From assembly GCA_023134755.1 (NCBI GenBank), contig JAGLUM010000057.1:1-12606 (forward strand): a DNA stretch of 12,606 nucleotides, given 5' to 3'. Numbering within the stretch: position 1 is the first letter of the stretch; each line of letters begins with the position of its first letter. A model generated the notes under the pieces. That model saw nothing but the letters and a program-made list of their open reading frames with translations. It was not told the DNA's origin and made no database searches. The translations under genes were made by a program, and so were the position numbers. Source of the stretch: Fidelibacterota bacterium. Lineage in GTDB: Bacteria; Fidelibacterota; Fidelibacteria; Fidelibacterales; Fidelibacteraceae. Shown here piece after piece: positions 1 through 5,377 of this stretch.

Positions 1-709
1 CGGTGGACTGCTGATCCTGTATGTTGTATTCATCAGGTTTTGCAATACCAATACGCCAGGATTTTCCGTATTGTGTTCCCTGCGCGCTCACTTCTCCCCC
101 GATTTCCACAAGCAGGTTTTCATATTCCAGCATCTTGATCTCGGAAACAAGCTCATCAACTCCGTAGCCTTTTGCGATTGCGGAATAATTGAGGGTTATC
201 AGGGAATCCTTTTTCAGAATACCATTTTTCAAAATACGTATTTTATCCATTCCTACATGTGTTAATGCGTTGTTAATGACTTCCGCATCCGGTTTTTCCA
301 AGGTAGAGGTATTCCCAAATCCCCAGAGACCTACCAGGTCCGTCACAGTGGGATCAAAAGCACCATTTGATGCAATATAAATGCTTTCAGCCATAGAAGA
401 TACGTAGATAAACTGCGAGGAAAGCGGGTATGCTCCTGCTTCTTTGTAGTCATTAAAACGTGATATTTCGCTATTCGGGTCATAAAGGTTCAGACTTCGA
501 TTTACACGGGTAAGTGCCACATTGATGGCCATCTGAATGCGCTCTTTATCATGCTCTGAGGTAACTCCACAGATCTTGACGGTATACCAGGTGCCCATGG
601 TTTGTCCATTCAATGTTAAAACGGGTTCCTGTGAACATCCCGACAGCAGAAAAATACCCGGCAGGAGCAATAAAAAAAGATATTTAATGAGATATTTCAT
701 ATGTTTCAT
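1..709 (-). CDS. apbE: FAD:protein FMN transferase, ApbE family lipoprotein (3' part beyond window)
   Basis: ApbE enzymes move FMN from FAD onto Thr/Ser of target proteins, for example subunits of Na+-pumping NADH:quinone reductase and Rnf, outside the cytoplasmic membrane. The reading frame is open from the ATG at 709 to the window edge, giving about 236 residues. It starts with a lipoprotein signal (MKHMKYLIKYLF, then a lipobox ending LLSGC). Next come family hallmarks: GQTMGTWYTVK, then NRSLNLYDPNSEISRFN, then FDPTVTDLVGLWGFG, then YSAIAKGYGVDEL (the conserved AKGY segment), then LLVEIGGEVSAQG and WRIGIAKPDE. About 100 C-terminal residues are missing because the window ends. A second in-frame ATG at 700 is possible: a GGGAAG sits very close to the 709 start and about 12 nt from the 700 start. 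The gene is divergent from the serine hydrolase, with 82 bp between them. Family assignment is secure; the flavinylated partner is not visible. Confidence 0.93.
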   Translation of the reverse strand, partial: MKHMKYLIKYLFLLLLPGIFLLSGCSQEPVLTLNGQTMGTWYTVKICGVTSEHDKERIQMAINVALTRVNRSLNLYDPNSEISRFNDYKEAGAYPLSSQFIYVSSMAESIYIASNGAFDPTVTDLVGLWGFGNTSTLEKPDAEVINNALTHVGMDKIRILKNGILKKDSLITLNYSAIAKGYGVDELVSEIKMLEYENLLVEIGGEVSAQGTQYGKSWRIGIAKPDEYNIQDQQST

Positions 710-791
710 CTTCTTCCCAGATTTAATATTAGTCATTGAAATTTACAAATATTTTCCACATTTTCAAGCATGATGAATATAGGGAGTTCAC

Positions 792-2003
792 ATGAAAAAA
801 TATACACGAATTATATTTCATATTCTTATTGTTGGATTCATTTTTATGGGGTGTAGTCAGCAAAAACTCGGATATAAACCGCTTGAAGACATTCTTCAGG
901 ATGCGGTAGCGGATTCCGCCTGGCCGGGTGCCGTCATGATGGTCGGCAGGGGTGACGATATTGTTCTCCTTAAAGCGGTTGGATACCATACTTATGCTCA
1001 AAAAAAGCCAACCAAGGAAGACGATATATTTGATTTAGCCTCAATTTCCAAGACTGTCGGTACTACCTCCGCGGTCATGAAACTGCTTGAAAGCGGGAAA
1101 CTCCGTCTTGATGATCATGCAGTAAACTATGTCCCGGAACTCCGCGGTCCGACAGCGATACAGAGTATGTTAAAGAAATCCATTACCATTAAACACCTTT
1201 TGACTCATACCGCGGGTTTTGAACCTTTCCGTTTATTTTATGAGATGGACTGCAGTGTTGAAGCACGCTGGGACAGTGTGTTTCAAAGTGAGCTGTTGAC
1301 TAAACCGGGTGACAAAACTGTCTATTCGGACATTGGTTTGATGATCCTGGGCAAAGTGGTTGAAAATATTACCGGAATGCCGTTGGATGATTATCTTGAG
1401 CAGGAAATTTTCCAACCGCTTGCTATGGATGACACCGGTTACAATCCTCCGAAATCCCTAATGCCGCGGATTGTCCCTACTGAAATAATTTCTTCGCAGG
1501 GTGGATTGATCTACGGCTGGGTACATGATGAAAACACCTACAGTTTAGGAGGTGTTGCAGGACATGCCGGACTCTTTTCAACGGTCGCGGATCTAAGCCG
1601 CTTTTGTCGAATGATGCTGTATGGCGGCGAATTGGATGGGATCCATATTTTTCAATCGGAAACAATTGATCTCTTTACAAGCAGCATCTCCTCTGAAAGC
1701 TCCCGCTGCCTCGGTTGGGACAGTCCGGAAGGTGAAAGTTCGGGCGGAATATATATCCATTCCCGCAGTTTCGGTCATACCGGTTATACCGGCACCTCGA
1801 TGTGGATTGACCCCGAAAACAATGTATATGTTATTTTGCTGACCAACGCGGTTCATCCTGACCGCTCTTATAAATATCCAAATTATTTTGAATGGCGGCA
1901 ATTGCTGCATTCGGTCGCATACGAGGAACTTGGATTAAGCACACGAAATCCGAATTTATCGCTTAAACAACGTTGGGTAGAAAAATTCGGCGTTAAGCAT
2001 TAA
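792..2003 (+). CDS. Serine beta-lactamase-like hydrolase, lipoprotein (beta-lactamase class C / PBP-like family)
   Basis: This 403-aa protein begins with a lipoprotein signal peptide whose lipobox ends FMGC (Cys21), so it is probably anchored in the envelope. The catalytic motifs of the PF00144 family are present: SxxK as S84-I-S-K87, Tyr178 in YSD where classical enzymes have YxN, and HTG at 329-331 in place of KTG. The stretches HLLTHTAGF (135-143) and GGVAGHAGLFSTVADLSRF are also typical. The start at 792 is supported by AGGGAG at 781-786. The family includes DD-peptidases, esterases and muropeptide-recycling hydrolases such as B. subtilis YbbE. The YSD/HTG combination and the lipid anchor resemble that YbbE-like group more than true AmpC. 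Peptidoglycan-fragment or ester hydrolysis is therefore an inference, and antibiotic resistance should not be assumed. No recycling partner such as nagZ lies next to it in this window. Confidence 0.9.
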   Translation: MKKYTRIIFHILIVGFIFMGCSQQKLGYKPLEDILQDAVADSAWPGAVMMVGRGDDIVLLKAVGYHTYAQKKPTKEDDIFDLASISKTVGTTSAVMKLLESGKLRLDDHAVNYVPELRGPTAIQSMLKKSITIKHLLTHTAGFEPFRLFYEMDCSVEARWDSVFQSELLTKPGDKTVYSDIGLMILGKVVENITGMPLDDYLEQEIFQPLAMDDTGYNPPKSLMPRIVPTEIISSQGGLIYGWVHDENTYSLGGVAGHAGLFSTVADLSRFCRMMLYGGELDGIHIFQSETIDLFTSSISSESSRCLGWDSPEGESSGGIYIHSRSFGHTGYTGTSMWIDPENNVYVILLTNAVHPDRSYKYPNYFEWRQLLHSVAYEELGLSTRNPNLSLKQRWVEKFGVKH

Positions 2004-2037
2004 AAAATACAGCTATCGGTTTTTAGCTAAAGGCCTC

Positions 2038-2100
2038 TCATAATTTGTCCGGCGAAGTCCTGTCGAAGCTTCTGGGCGTAAACGGGACGAAGACGGAAGG
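2038..2100. repeat. GC-rich structured patch, possible dispersed intergenic repeat
   Basis: This patch is clearly richer in G+C than the surrounding AT-rich spacer and is noncoding. CGAAG occurs three times (2053-2057, 2064-2068, 2088-2092). GTCCTGT (2057-2063) can pair with ACGGGAC (2082-2088) with one G-U pair, and an 8-bp palindrome GAAGCTTC lies in the loop. Such patches often belong to dispersed REP-like repeats, but only one copy lies in this window, so repeat status is inferred. Confidence 0.35.
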
Positions 2101-2174
2101 CACAACACCGCTTTACTCATAACTTATAACTCCTATCTTCTTGTCTTCTATCCCATTTATCGTTACATTCAGCC

Positions 2175-2194
2175 TTAATGTATTGTCACATTAA
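2175..2194. promoter_or_regulatory. Perfect 7-bp inverted repeat upstream of spmA, possible operator
   Basis: TTAATGT (2175-2181) and ACATTAA (2188-2194) are exact inverted copies around a 6-nt spacer, ending 34 bp before the spmA ATG. The arrangement is the size of a dimeric repressor site. The AT-rich run immediately after it (2195-2207) is a plausible -10 region, but I cannot place a convincing -35/-10 pair. Confidence 0.4.
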
Positions 2195-2228
2195 TTAATA
2201 TAAATAACGACTTTAAGGAGACGCTAAT

Positions 2229-2912
2229 ATGATAAATATTATTTGGCTTTCAATGATTGTTATTGCCGTGGGTGTTGCGGGCATTCGTTGTCTTGGTATT
2301 ACGATATCGCCTTTGGGCATTTATTTTGTGCCTTCGTTCGAGCCATTAAGCCAGCTGACAAATGGTGTGTTTGAATACTCAAAATTTGCTGTGGAGCTTG
2401 CTATCGGACTGGTAGGACTTATGGCTCTTTGGCTGGGAATTATGAAAATAGCTGAAAAGTCGGGTTTGATCACGGTGATCGCCCGCGGCTTACGTCCTGT
2501 TATGGTAAAGCTGTTCCCGGAAATTCCTCCGGACGACCCGGCTATGGGATCAATCATTATGGCTTTGTCTGCTACGATGCTTGGACTGGGAAACGCCTCC
2601 ACCCCGCTTGGATTAAAGGCTTTTCAGGATATGCAAAAATTAAATAAATATAAAAATATCGCGACGGATGCCCAATGTACCTACATGGCTATGAGCACGT
2701 CGAGTGTTACCATTATTCCGGCAACCATTATCGGGATCCGTGCCGCGGCCGGATCCAGCAATCCTACCGATATTATTGCTCCGGTAATTATTGCTACGGT
2801 AATTTCTACTACAGTTGCTGTTATTATGTCCAAATTTTTGCAGCGTTTACCCCGTTATCAGGTAGAAAACTTTATAAAACAGGATGAGGAGAATAACAAT
2901 GAAAAATCTTAA
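2229..2912 (+). CDS. spmA: Spore maturation protein A-like membrane protein (nucleoside-recognition 'gate' domain)
   Basis: This 227-aa integral membrane protein matches the SpmA family. NGVFEYSKFAVELAIGLVG and MALWLGIMKIAEKSGLI (45-81) are followed by the gate-domain signature LSATMLGLGNASTPLGLKAF (113-132) and AMSTSSVTIIPATIIGIRAA (154-173). Hydrophobic segments lie at about 3-20, 54-72, 106-122, 157-172 and 182-200, and the tail is charged. The start at 2229 has AAGGAG at 2215-2220, 8 nt upstream. In Bacillus, SpmA and SpmB act in dehydration of the spore core, but both families are widespread in bacteria that do not sporulate, and their substrate is not settled. No sporulation gene is visible here, so the name reflects homology only. 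It overlaps spmB by 14 bp, which suggests translational coupling. Confidence 0.92.
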   Translation: MINIIWLSMIVIAVGVAGIRCLGITISPLGIYFVPSFEPLSQLTNGVFEYSKFAVELAIGLVGLMALWLGIMKIAEKSGLITVIARGLRPVMVKLFPEIPPDDPAMGSIIMALSATMLGLGNASTPLGLKAFQDMQKLNKYKNIATDAQCTYMAMSTSSVTIIPATIIGIRAAAGSSNPTDIIAPVIIATVISTTVAVIMSKFLQRLPRYQVENFIKQDEENNNEKS

Positions 2913-3507
2913 AAGGAAAATTATTCTCTTTATTGTTCTCGCCATATTGTTTGCATCATTTTTTATCTTTTCATTTACTGAGGTAATGATGGCTATTTCT
3001 GTAATAGCCATCCCTATGATCATTGTTATTATTCCAATCTATGGACATGCAAAGGGAGTTAAGGTTTACGAAGTCTTTACGGACGGTGCAAAAGAAGGCT
3101 TTCAGGTTGCATTGCGCATTATTCCTTTTCTGGTTGCCATCTTTTTGGCAATTAGCGCTTTTCGTTCTTCCGGAGCCATGGATATTCTTACATGGATCAT
3201 ATCTCCCATTACCAACAGTATCGGAATGCCCGGTGAAGTGGTTCCTATGGCTCTAATGCGTCCTCTTTCCGGAAGCGGCGCGCTGGGAATTATGGCCGAA
3301 CTTATTACAACCCATGGCCCTGATTCATTTATCGGCCGACTGGCTTCCATTATGATGGGATCTACGGAAACAACATTTTACATTTTGGCCGTATATTTTG
3401 GTTCAATCAATGTAAAACAGACTCGTCATGCACTGCCCGCAGCTCTAACTGCAGACCTCGCCGGTATGATTGCTTCCGTTGTTGTCTGCCATGCGATTTT
3501 TGGATAA
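2899..3507 (+). CDS. spmB: Spore maturation protein B-like membrane protein
   Basis: This 202-aa membrane protein is the usual partner of SpmA. Diagnostic segments are VYEVFTDGAKEGFQVALRIIPFLVA (56-80), RPLSGSGALGIM (121-132) and IMMGSTETTFYILAVYFGSI (151-170). I chose the ATG at 2899 over the in-frame ATG at 2884 because GAGGAG at 2886-2891 sits 7 nt upstream of 2899 and because the longer form adds only MRRIT, which the family does not need. SpmA and SpmB carry related gate domains and probably work as a heteromeric membrane complex, perhaps a transporter; that is inference. The pair ends at the hairpin at 3540-3568. Confidence 0.92.
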   Translation: MKNLKRKIILFIVLAILFASFFIFSFTEVMMAISVIAIPMIIVIIPIYGHAKGVKVYEVFTDGAKEGFQVALRIIPFLVAIFLAISAFRSSGAMDILTWIISPITNSIGMPGEVVPMALMRPLSGSGALGIMAELITTHGPDSFIGRLASIMMGSTETTFYILAVYFGSINVKQTRHALPAALTADLAGMIASVVVCHAIFG

Positions 3508-3539
3508 AAAACGCAAGTATAAATTAAACAAACAATATA

Positions 3540-3568
3540 AAGGTACCGCTAAAAATCAGCGGTACCTT
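3540..3568. terminator. Rho-independent terminator hairpin after spmB, probably bidirectional
   Basis: AAGGTACCGCT (3540-3550) and AGCGGTACCTT (3558-3568) form a perfect 11-bp stem with a 7-nt loop. On the plus strand a T-rich but interrupted tract follows (3569-3589). On the minus strand a T-rich run also follows. It lies between convergent spmB and the 56-aa gene and probably ends both transcripts. Confidence 0.85.
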
Positions 3569-3589
3569 GTTGTTTATATTTTGTTTTTA

Positions 3590-3760
3590 TTATTCCGCTG
3601 TGTCTGGTGTTTTATTCCAGAACACAACAGCTGCCATGGCACCAAAGGCCAAGATTGATTCCACCCAGGGATGTAGCTTTGGAAGTACGGACTCCAACAG
3701 GTTGAACTCCAACATAAAAACCATTGCTATCAGCAAAATAACAGAAATAATTTTTTTCAT
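3590..3760 (-). CDS. Uncharacterised 56-aa membrane protein
   Basis: This short gene reads ATG at 3760 to TAA at 3590-3592. The product starts MKKIISVILLIAMVFMLEF, a positively charged hydrophobic segment (about 2-19). A polar stretch with LPKLHPWVE (25-34) follows, then a second hydrophobic segment SILAFGAMAAVVFW (35-48) and a polar end NKTPDTAE. It is thus either a two-segment membrane microprotein or a small protein with an uncleaved signal anchor. Coding is supported by a near-ideal TAAGGAG (3765-3771), 4 nt before the ATG. The stop codon of the lipoprotein gene upstream lies inside that site, so the two genes form a tight, probably coupled operon. I do not recognise the family. The gene is below common length cut-offs and is easily missed. 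Confidence 0.72.
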   Translation of the reverse strand: MKKIISVILLIAMVFMLEFNLLESVLPKLHPWVESILAFGAMAAVVFWNKTPDTAE

Positions 3761-3768
3761 TTTTCTCC

Positions 3769-4590
3769 TTAGATCATAACGATTGCCAATACGGCATAGG
3801 TTGATGTTTTGACTGCTTCACCAACAGCCCGTCCGATTATTGTCCATACGCGTCCATCTTCTCCGGGTTCAGTATCGCGAAATCCTTCCAGGGTGCCTAT
3901 CACGGCACCGGCACCATCAATAATACCAACAACACCCACAATACCCAATGTGTGTTTTCCCATACCGCCAGATACGACTTCCTCCCAATCCTGCATATGT
4001 TCATCCCAGTAAGCAATAGAATGAATAATTGTACTCAATCCATACATAACGGATATTTTTTCTTCCTCATTTTCGATAGAAGTATCGATATAGAGATACA
4101 GTTGCTCAAGTTTTTCTGCCTTTTTCTCAACGCTGATATAACTGTCTAAAATCACACTCATCGAGTCAAAAACGCCTTGGTGCTTTTGAATAATGTCAAG
4201 ACTGTCGCCCAGGGCATCAACGATATCAGCATTTACCGTAGATTTGGAAAACAAACGGGATTGATTTAAAATATCTATGATAATCTGCTCGCTATAGATA
4301 TCATTACCCAGTGAAAGCGGTGTTGCCAGCAAGGGTGTGTTTGCTCCGTTAATATAATCCGCCGCCAATGCCCGGCAACCGCTCAATGTTGACGGAAGCT
4401 GCTGAGCCGCCTTTTGTATTACAAATTTCTGATACACTAAATGAACCGCATGATTATGTGCCTGACCGATTACAGCATACTCATTACGTAATTGATCTAG
4501 TCTGCTGATCTCTACTCCGCTTGATTCCCCGCAGGATATCAATAATCCTATAAGTAAAATAAACAGAATAATAATTGAAATTTTTTTCAT
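3769..4590 (-). CDS. Uncharacterised lipoprotein with Gly-rich hydrophobic C-terminal region
   Basis: This 273-aa protein has a clear lipoprotein signal: MKKISIIILFILLIGLLISC, with lipidated Cys20. I chose the ATG at 4590 because this signal starts there and a GAGGGG lies about 8 nt upstream; the longer frame to 4668 only adds an unlikely leader. After the signal comes NEYAVIGQAHNHAV (36-49), then a mostly helical, partly charged middle (98-187), then SIAYWDEHMQDWEEV (191-205). The C-terminal part is a glycine-rich hydrophobic run, SGGMGKHTLGIVGVVGIIDGAGAVIG (207-232), and a second hydrophobic end (251-273). I connect the N-x-Y-x-x-I-G-x-x-H-N phrase and the SxxYW phrase only loosely with uncharacterised secreted proteins of Bacteroidota and relatives; this is unverified. 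The Gly-rich segment resembles glycine-zipper or bacteriocin-like helices. The function is unknown. It is co-transcribed with the 56-aa gene. Confidence 0.85.
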   Translation of the reverse strand: MKKISIIILFILLIGLLISCGESSGVEISRLDQLRNEYAVIGQAHNHAVHLVYQKFVIQKAAQQLPSTLSGCRALAADYINGANTPLLATPLSLGNDIYSEQIIIDILNQSRLFSKSTVNADIVDALGDSLDIIQKHQGVFDSMSVILDSYISVEKKAEKLEQLYLYIDTSIENEEEKISVMYGLSTIIHSIAYWDEHMQDWEEVVSGGMGKHTLGIVGVVGIIDGAGAVIGTLEGFRDTEPGEDGRVWTIIGRAVGEAVKTSTYAVLAIVMI

Positions 4591-4606
4591 TGGTCTACCC
4601 CTCTTT

Positions 4607-4618
4607 ATTGTTAACAAT
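4607..4618. promoter_or_regulatory. Perfect 12-bp palindrome just upstream of the lipoprotein start
   Basis: ATTGTTAACAAT is its own reverse complement. It ends 17 bp before the ATG at 4590, within the probable 5' leader or promoter, next to the ribosome binding site. It could be an operator, but short AT-rich palindromes also arise by chance. Confidence 0.3.
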
Positions 4619-4761
4619 TTATAAAGTACAAATAAGTATATTTTTATTTTAGGGTGGAAGAAAAACATGGCACATCAGCTGTACGATATGGATGTCACGG
4701 ATGGACCAATATCGTAATTGATGTTTCATCATCTCCCCCTTTTTAGGCTATATTTTGTGAA

Positions 4762-4790
4762 AATGTAGGACAGGTAACGGTTTCAAACAA
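4762..4790 (-). promoter_or_regulatory. Candidate promoter for the lipoprotein / microprotein operon
   Basis: On the minus strand, TTGTTT (4785-4790) and TACATT (4762-4767) are separated by 17 bp. The weak -35 box would suit an activator-dependent promoter. The CRP/FNR-type palindrome is centred about 58-61 bp upstream of the predicted start, close to a class I activator position. This leaves a leader of about 160 nt before the ATG at 4590. Confidence 0.3.
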
Positions 4791-4805
4791 GAATAATTTT
4801 TGCCC

Positions 4806-4821
4806 TGTGATAGTGATCACA
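4806..4821. promoter_or_regulatory. CRP/FNR-family binding-site match (TGTGA-N6-TCACA)
   Basis: Both half-sites, TGTGA (4806-4810) and TCACA (4817-4821), match the E. coli CRP consensus exactly with the required 6-nt spacer, and TTT follows the right arm as in the consensus. Related regulators of the CRP/FNR superfamily use similar palindromes. The site could serve the minus-strand lipoprotein operon or a plus-strand promoter ahead of the tRNA (TATACC at 4843-4848). The regulator itself is not in the window. Confidence 0.5.
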
Positions 4822-4871
4822 TTTATAAAAATAAGAAAATAATATACCTTGATTACTTGCGGCTTTTTTTA

Positions 4872-4900
4872 TTGCCAACGGTTTAATTTCTGTTTATATT
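4872..4900 (+). promoter_or_regulatory. Sigma70-type promoter of tRNA-Asn
   Basis: TTGCCA (4872-4877) and TATATT (4895-4900) are separated by exactly 17 bp. The -35 box differs from TTGACA at one position and the -10 box differs from TATAAT at one. Transcription would start near 4907, leaving a 5' leader of about 9 nt before the mature tRNA. Confidence 0.72.
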
Positions 4901-4915
4901 AGCTGGCTTTTGGAT

Positions 4916-4987
4916 TCCGGAGTGGCTCAACGGTAGAGCGGGTGGCTGTTAACCACTAGGTTGTAGGTTCGAATCCTATCTCCGGAG
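4916..4987 (+). tRNA. tRNA-Asn (anticodon GTT)
   Basis: The full cloverleaf can be drawn. The acceptor stem is TCCGGAG (4916-4922) with CTCCGGA (4980-4986), and the discriminator is G4987. The D stem is GCTC/GAGC (4925-4928 with 4936-4939). The anticodon stem is GGTGG/CCACT around a loop with GTT at 4948-4950. The T arm carries TTCGAAT (4968-4974). GTT with flanking T4947 and A4951 identifies asparagine. The 3' CCA is not encoded (the next bases are CAA), so it must be added by the CCA-adding enzyme. Confidence 0.98.
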
Positions 4988-4996
4988 CAAGGTATC

Positions 4997-5026
4997 AAAG
5001 CTCTGTTTACCAACAGAGCTTTTTTT
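4997..5026 (+). terminator. Rho-independent terminator of tRNA-Asn
   Basis: AAAGCTCTGTT (4997-5007) and AACAGAGCTTT (5012-5022) form a perfect 11-bp stem with a 4-nt loop, and a T run continues to 5026. It starts 9 nt after the tRNA, making this a single-gene transcript. Confidence 0.93.
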
Positions 5027-5078
5027 ATTGTACGGTTTAATATAATACATTCTGTGCAAGCCTTTTACACAGCTAAAA

Positions 5079-5125
5079 AATATCTTGAAATTGACATCTT
5101 TTCTTAACAATTTTCAATATCTTGA
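5079..5125. repeat. Direct repeat pair upstream of pspC
   Basis: AATATCTTGA occurs exactly at 5079-5088 and again at 5116-5125, 37 bp apart. Each copy leads into a TTGAC motif (5091-5095 and 5122-5126). It may be a duplicated activator or promoter element, or chance in AT-rich DNA. Confidence 0.35.
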
Positions 5126-5150
5126 CTTAATGAACAATTTATCGTATTTT
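5122..5150 (+). promoter_or_regulatory. Candidate promoter of the PspC-domain gene
   Basis: TTGACT (5122-5127) and TATTTT (5145-5150) are 17 bp apart, with a start expected near 5157 and a short leader to the ATG at 5174. A full TTGACA at 5091-5096 is also present, but its -10 partner (around CAATAT, 5115-5120) is poorer. Confidence 0.45.
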
Positions 5151-5173
5151 TCATTATTAATTACGAGGAAAAT

Positions 5174-5377
5174 ATGGCAAAAAAGAAACTTTATCGCTCT
5201 ATTGATAATGCAATGGTCGGAGGGGTAATGGCAGGTATTGCCGATTATCTTAACATAGATGTAACCCTTGTCCGTGTTCTGTACGTATTTATTTCCATTT
5301 TCTCAGCTGTCTTTCCCGGGGTCTTGGTTTACTTGATCTGCTGGGCTATTATTCCCAGTAAAAATATCTTTGATTAA
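5174..5377 (+). CDS. PspC-domain membrane protein
   Basis: The 67-aa product is essentially one PspC domain (PF04024). KKLYRSIDNAMVGGVMAGIADYLNIDVTLVRVLYV (4-38) contains the typical Arg-Ser, GGVxAGIAxYL and DxTLVRV features. A hydrophobic segment (about 36-60) ending CWAIIPSK follows. In Proteobacteria PspC works in the phage-shock envelope-stress response; short stand-alone PspC proteins are common elsewhere and have less defined roles. GAGGAA at 5165-5170 supports the start. No pspA or pspB lies in the window. The stop codon overlaps that of comF on the opposite strand. Confidence 0.92.
   Translation: MAKKKLYRSIDNAMVGGVMAGIADYLNIDVTLVRVLYVFISIFSAVFPGVLVYLICWAIIPSKNIFD

Larger units (their letters stand above)
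4591..4871. other. Gene-free regulatory stretch between the lipoprotein gene and the tRNA promoter
   Basis: I see no convincing gene here. It contains a 12-bp palindrome (4607-4618), an imperfect hairpin (4682-4716), a CRP/FNR-type palindrome (4806-4821) and possible promoter elements on both strands. A 27-codon minus-strand frame (4649-4732) directly behind a GGGGGAG could be a leader peptide, but nothing else supports it. Confidence 0.6.

Noticed and set aside
729..1001. 90-aa minus-strand frame over the start of the serine hydrolase
   Set aside because: It overlaps a well-supported gene on the other strand and shows no domain or plausible ribosome binding site.
792..2003. Reading the serine hydrolase as an antibiotic-resistance beta-lactamase
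   Set aside because: HTG in place of KTG, YSD in place of YxN and the lipid anchor point to an esterase, peptidase or muropeptide-type hydrolase.
3751..3760. A7 run right after the start codon, also at 4581-4590 and 7351-7360, as phase-variation tracts
   Set aside because: Each run is simply the Lys-Lys-Ile start of a signal peptide (ATGAAAAAAAT). The length of 7 is ordinary.
3566..3779. 70-aa and 62-aa plus-strand frames over the 56-aa gene
   Set aside because: They are the antisense of the minus-strand microprotein and lipoprotein end, lack ribosome binding sites, and begin at or inside the terminator region.
4591..4668. Upstream extension of the lipoprotein gene (26 extra residues)
   Set aside because: It would bury the lipoprotein signal peptide inside the protein. 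The internal ATG at 4590 has a ribosome binding site and a standard signal start.
4649..4732. 27-codon minus-strand frame directly behind GGGGGAG
   Set aside because: The spacing to the start codon is nearly zero, the length is short and there is no family signal. It is kept only as a possible leader peptide.
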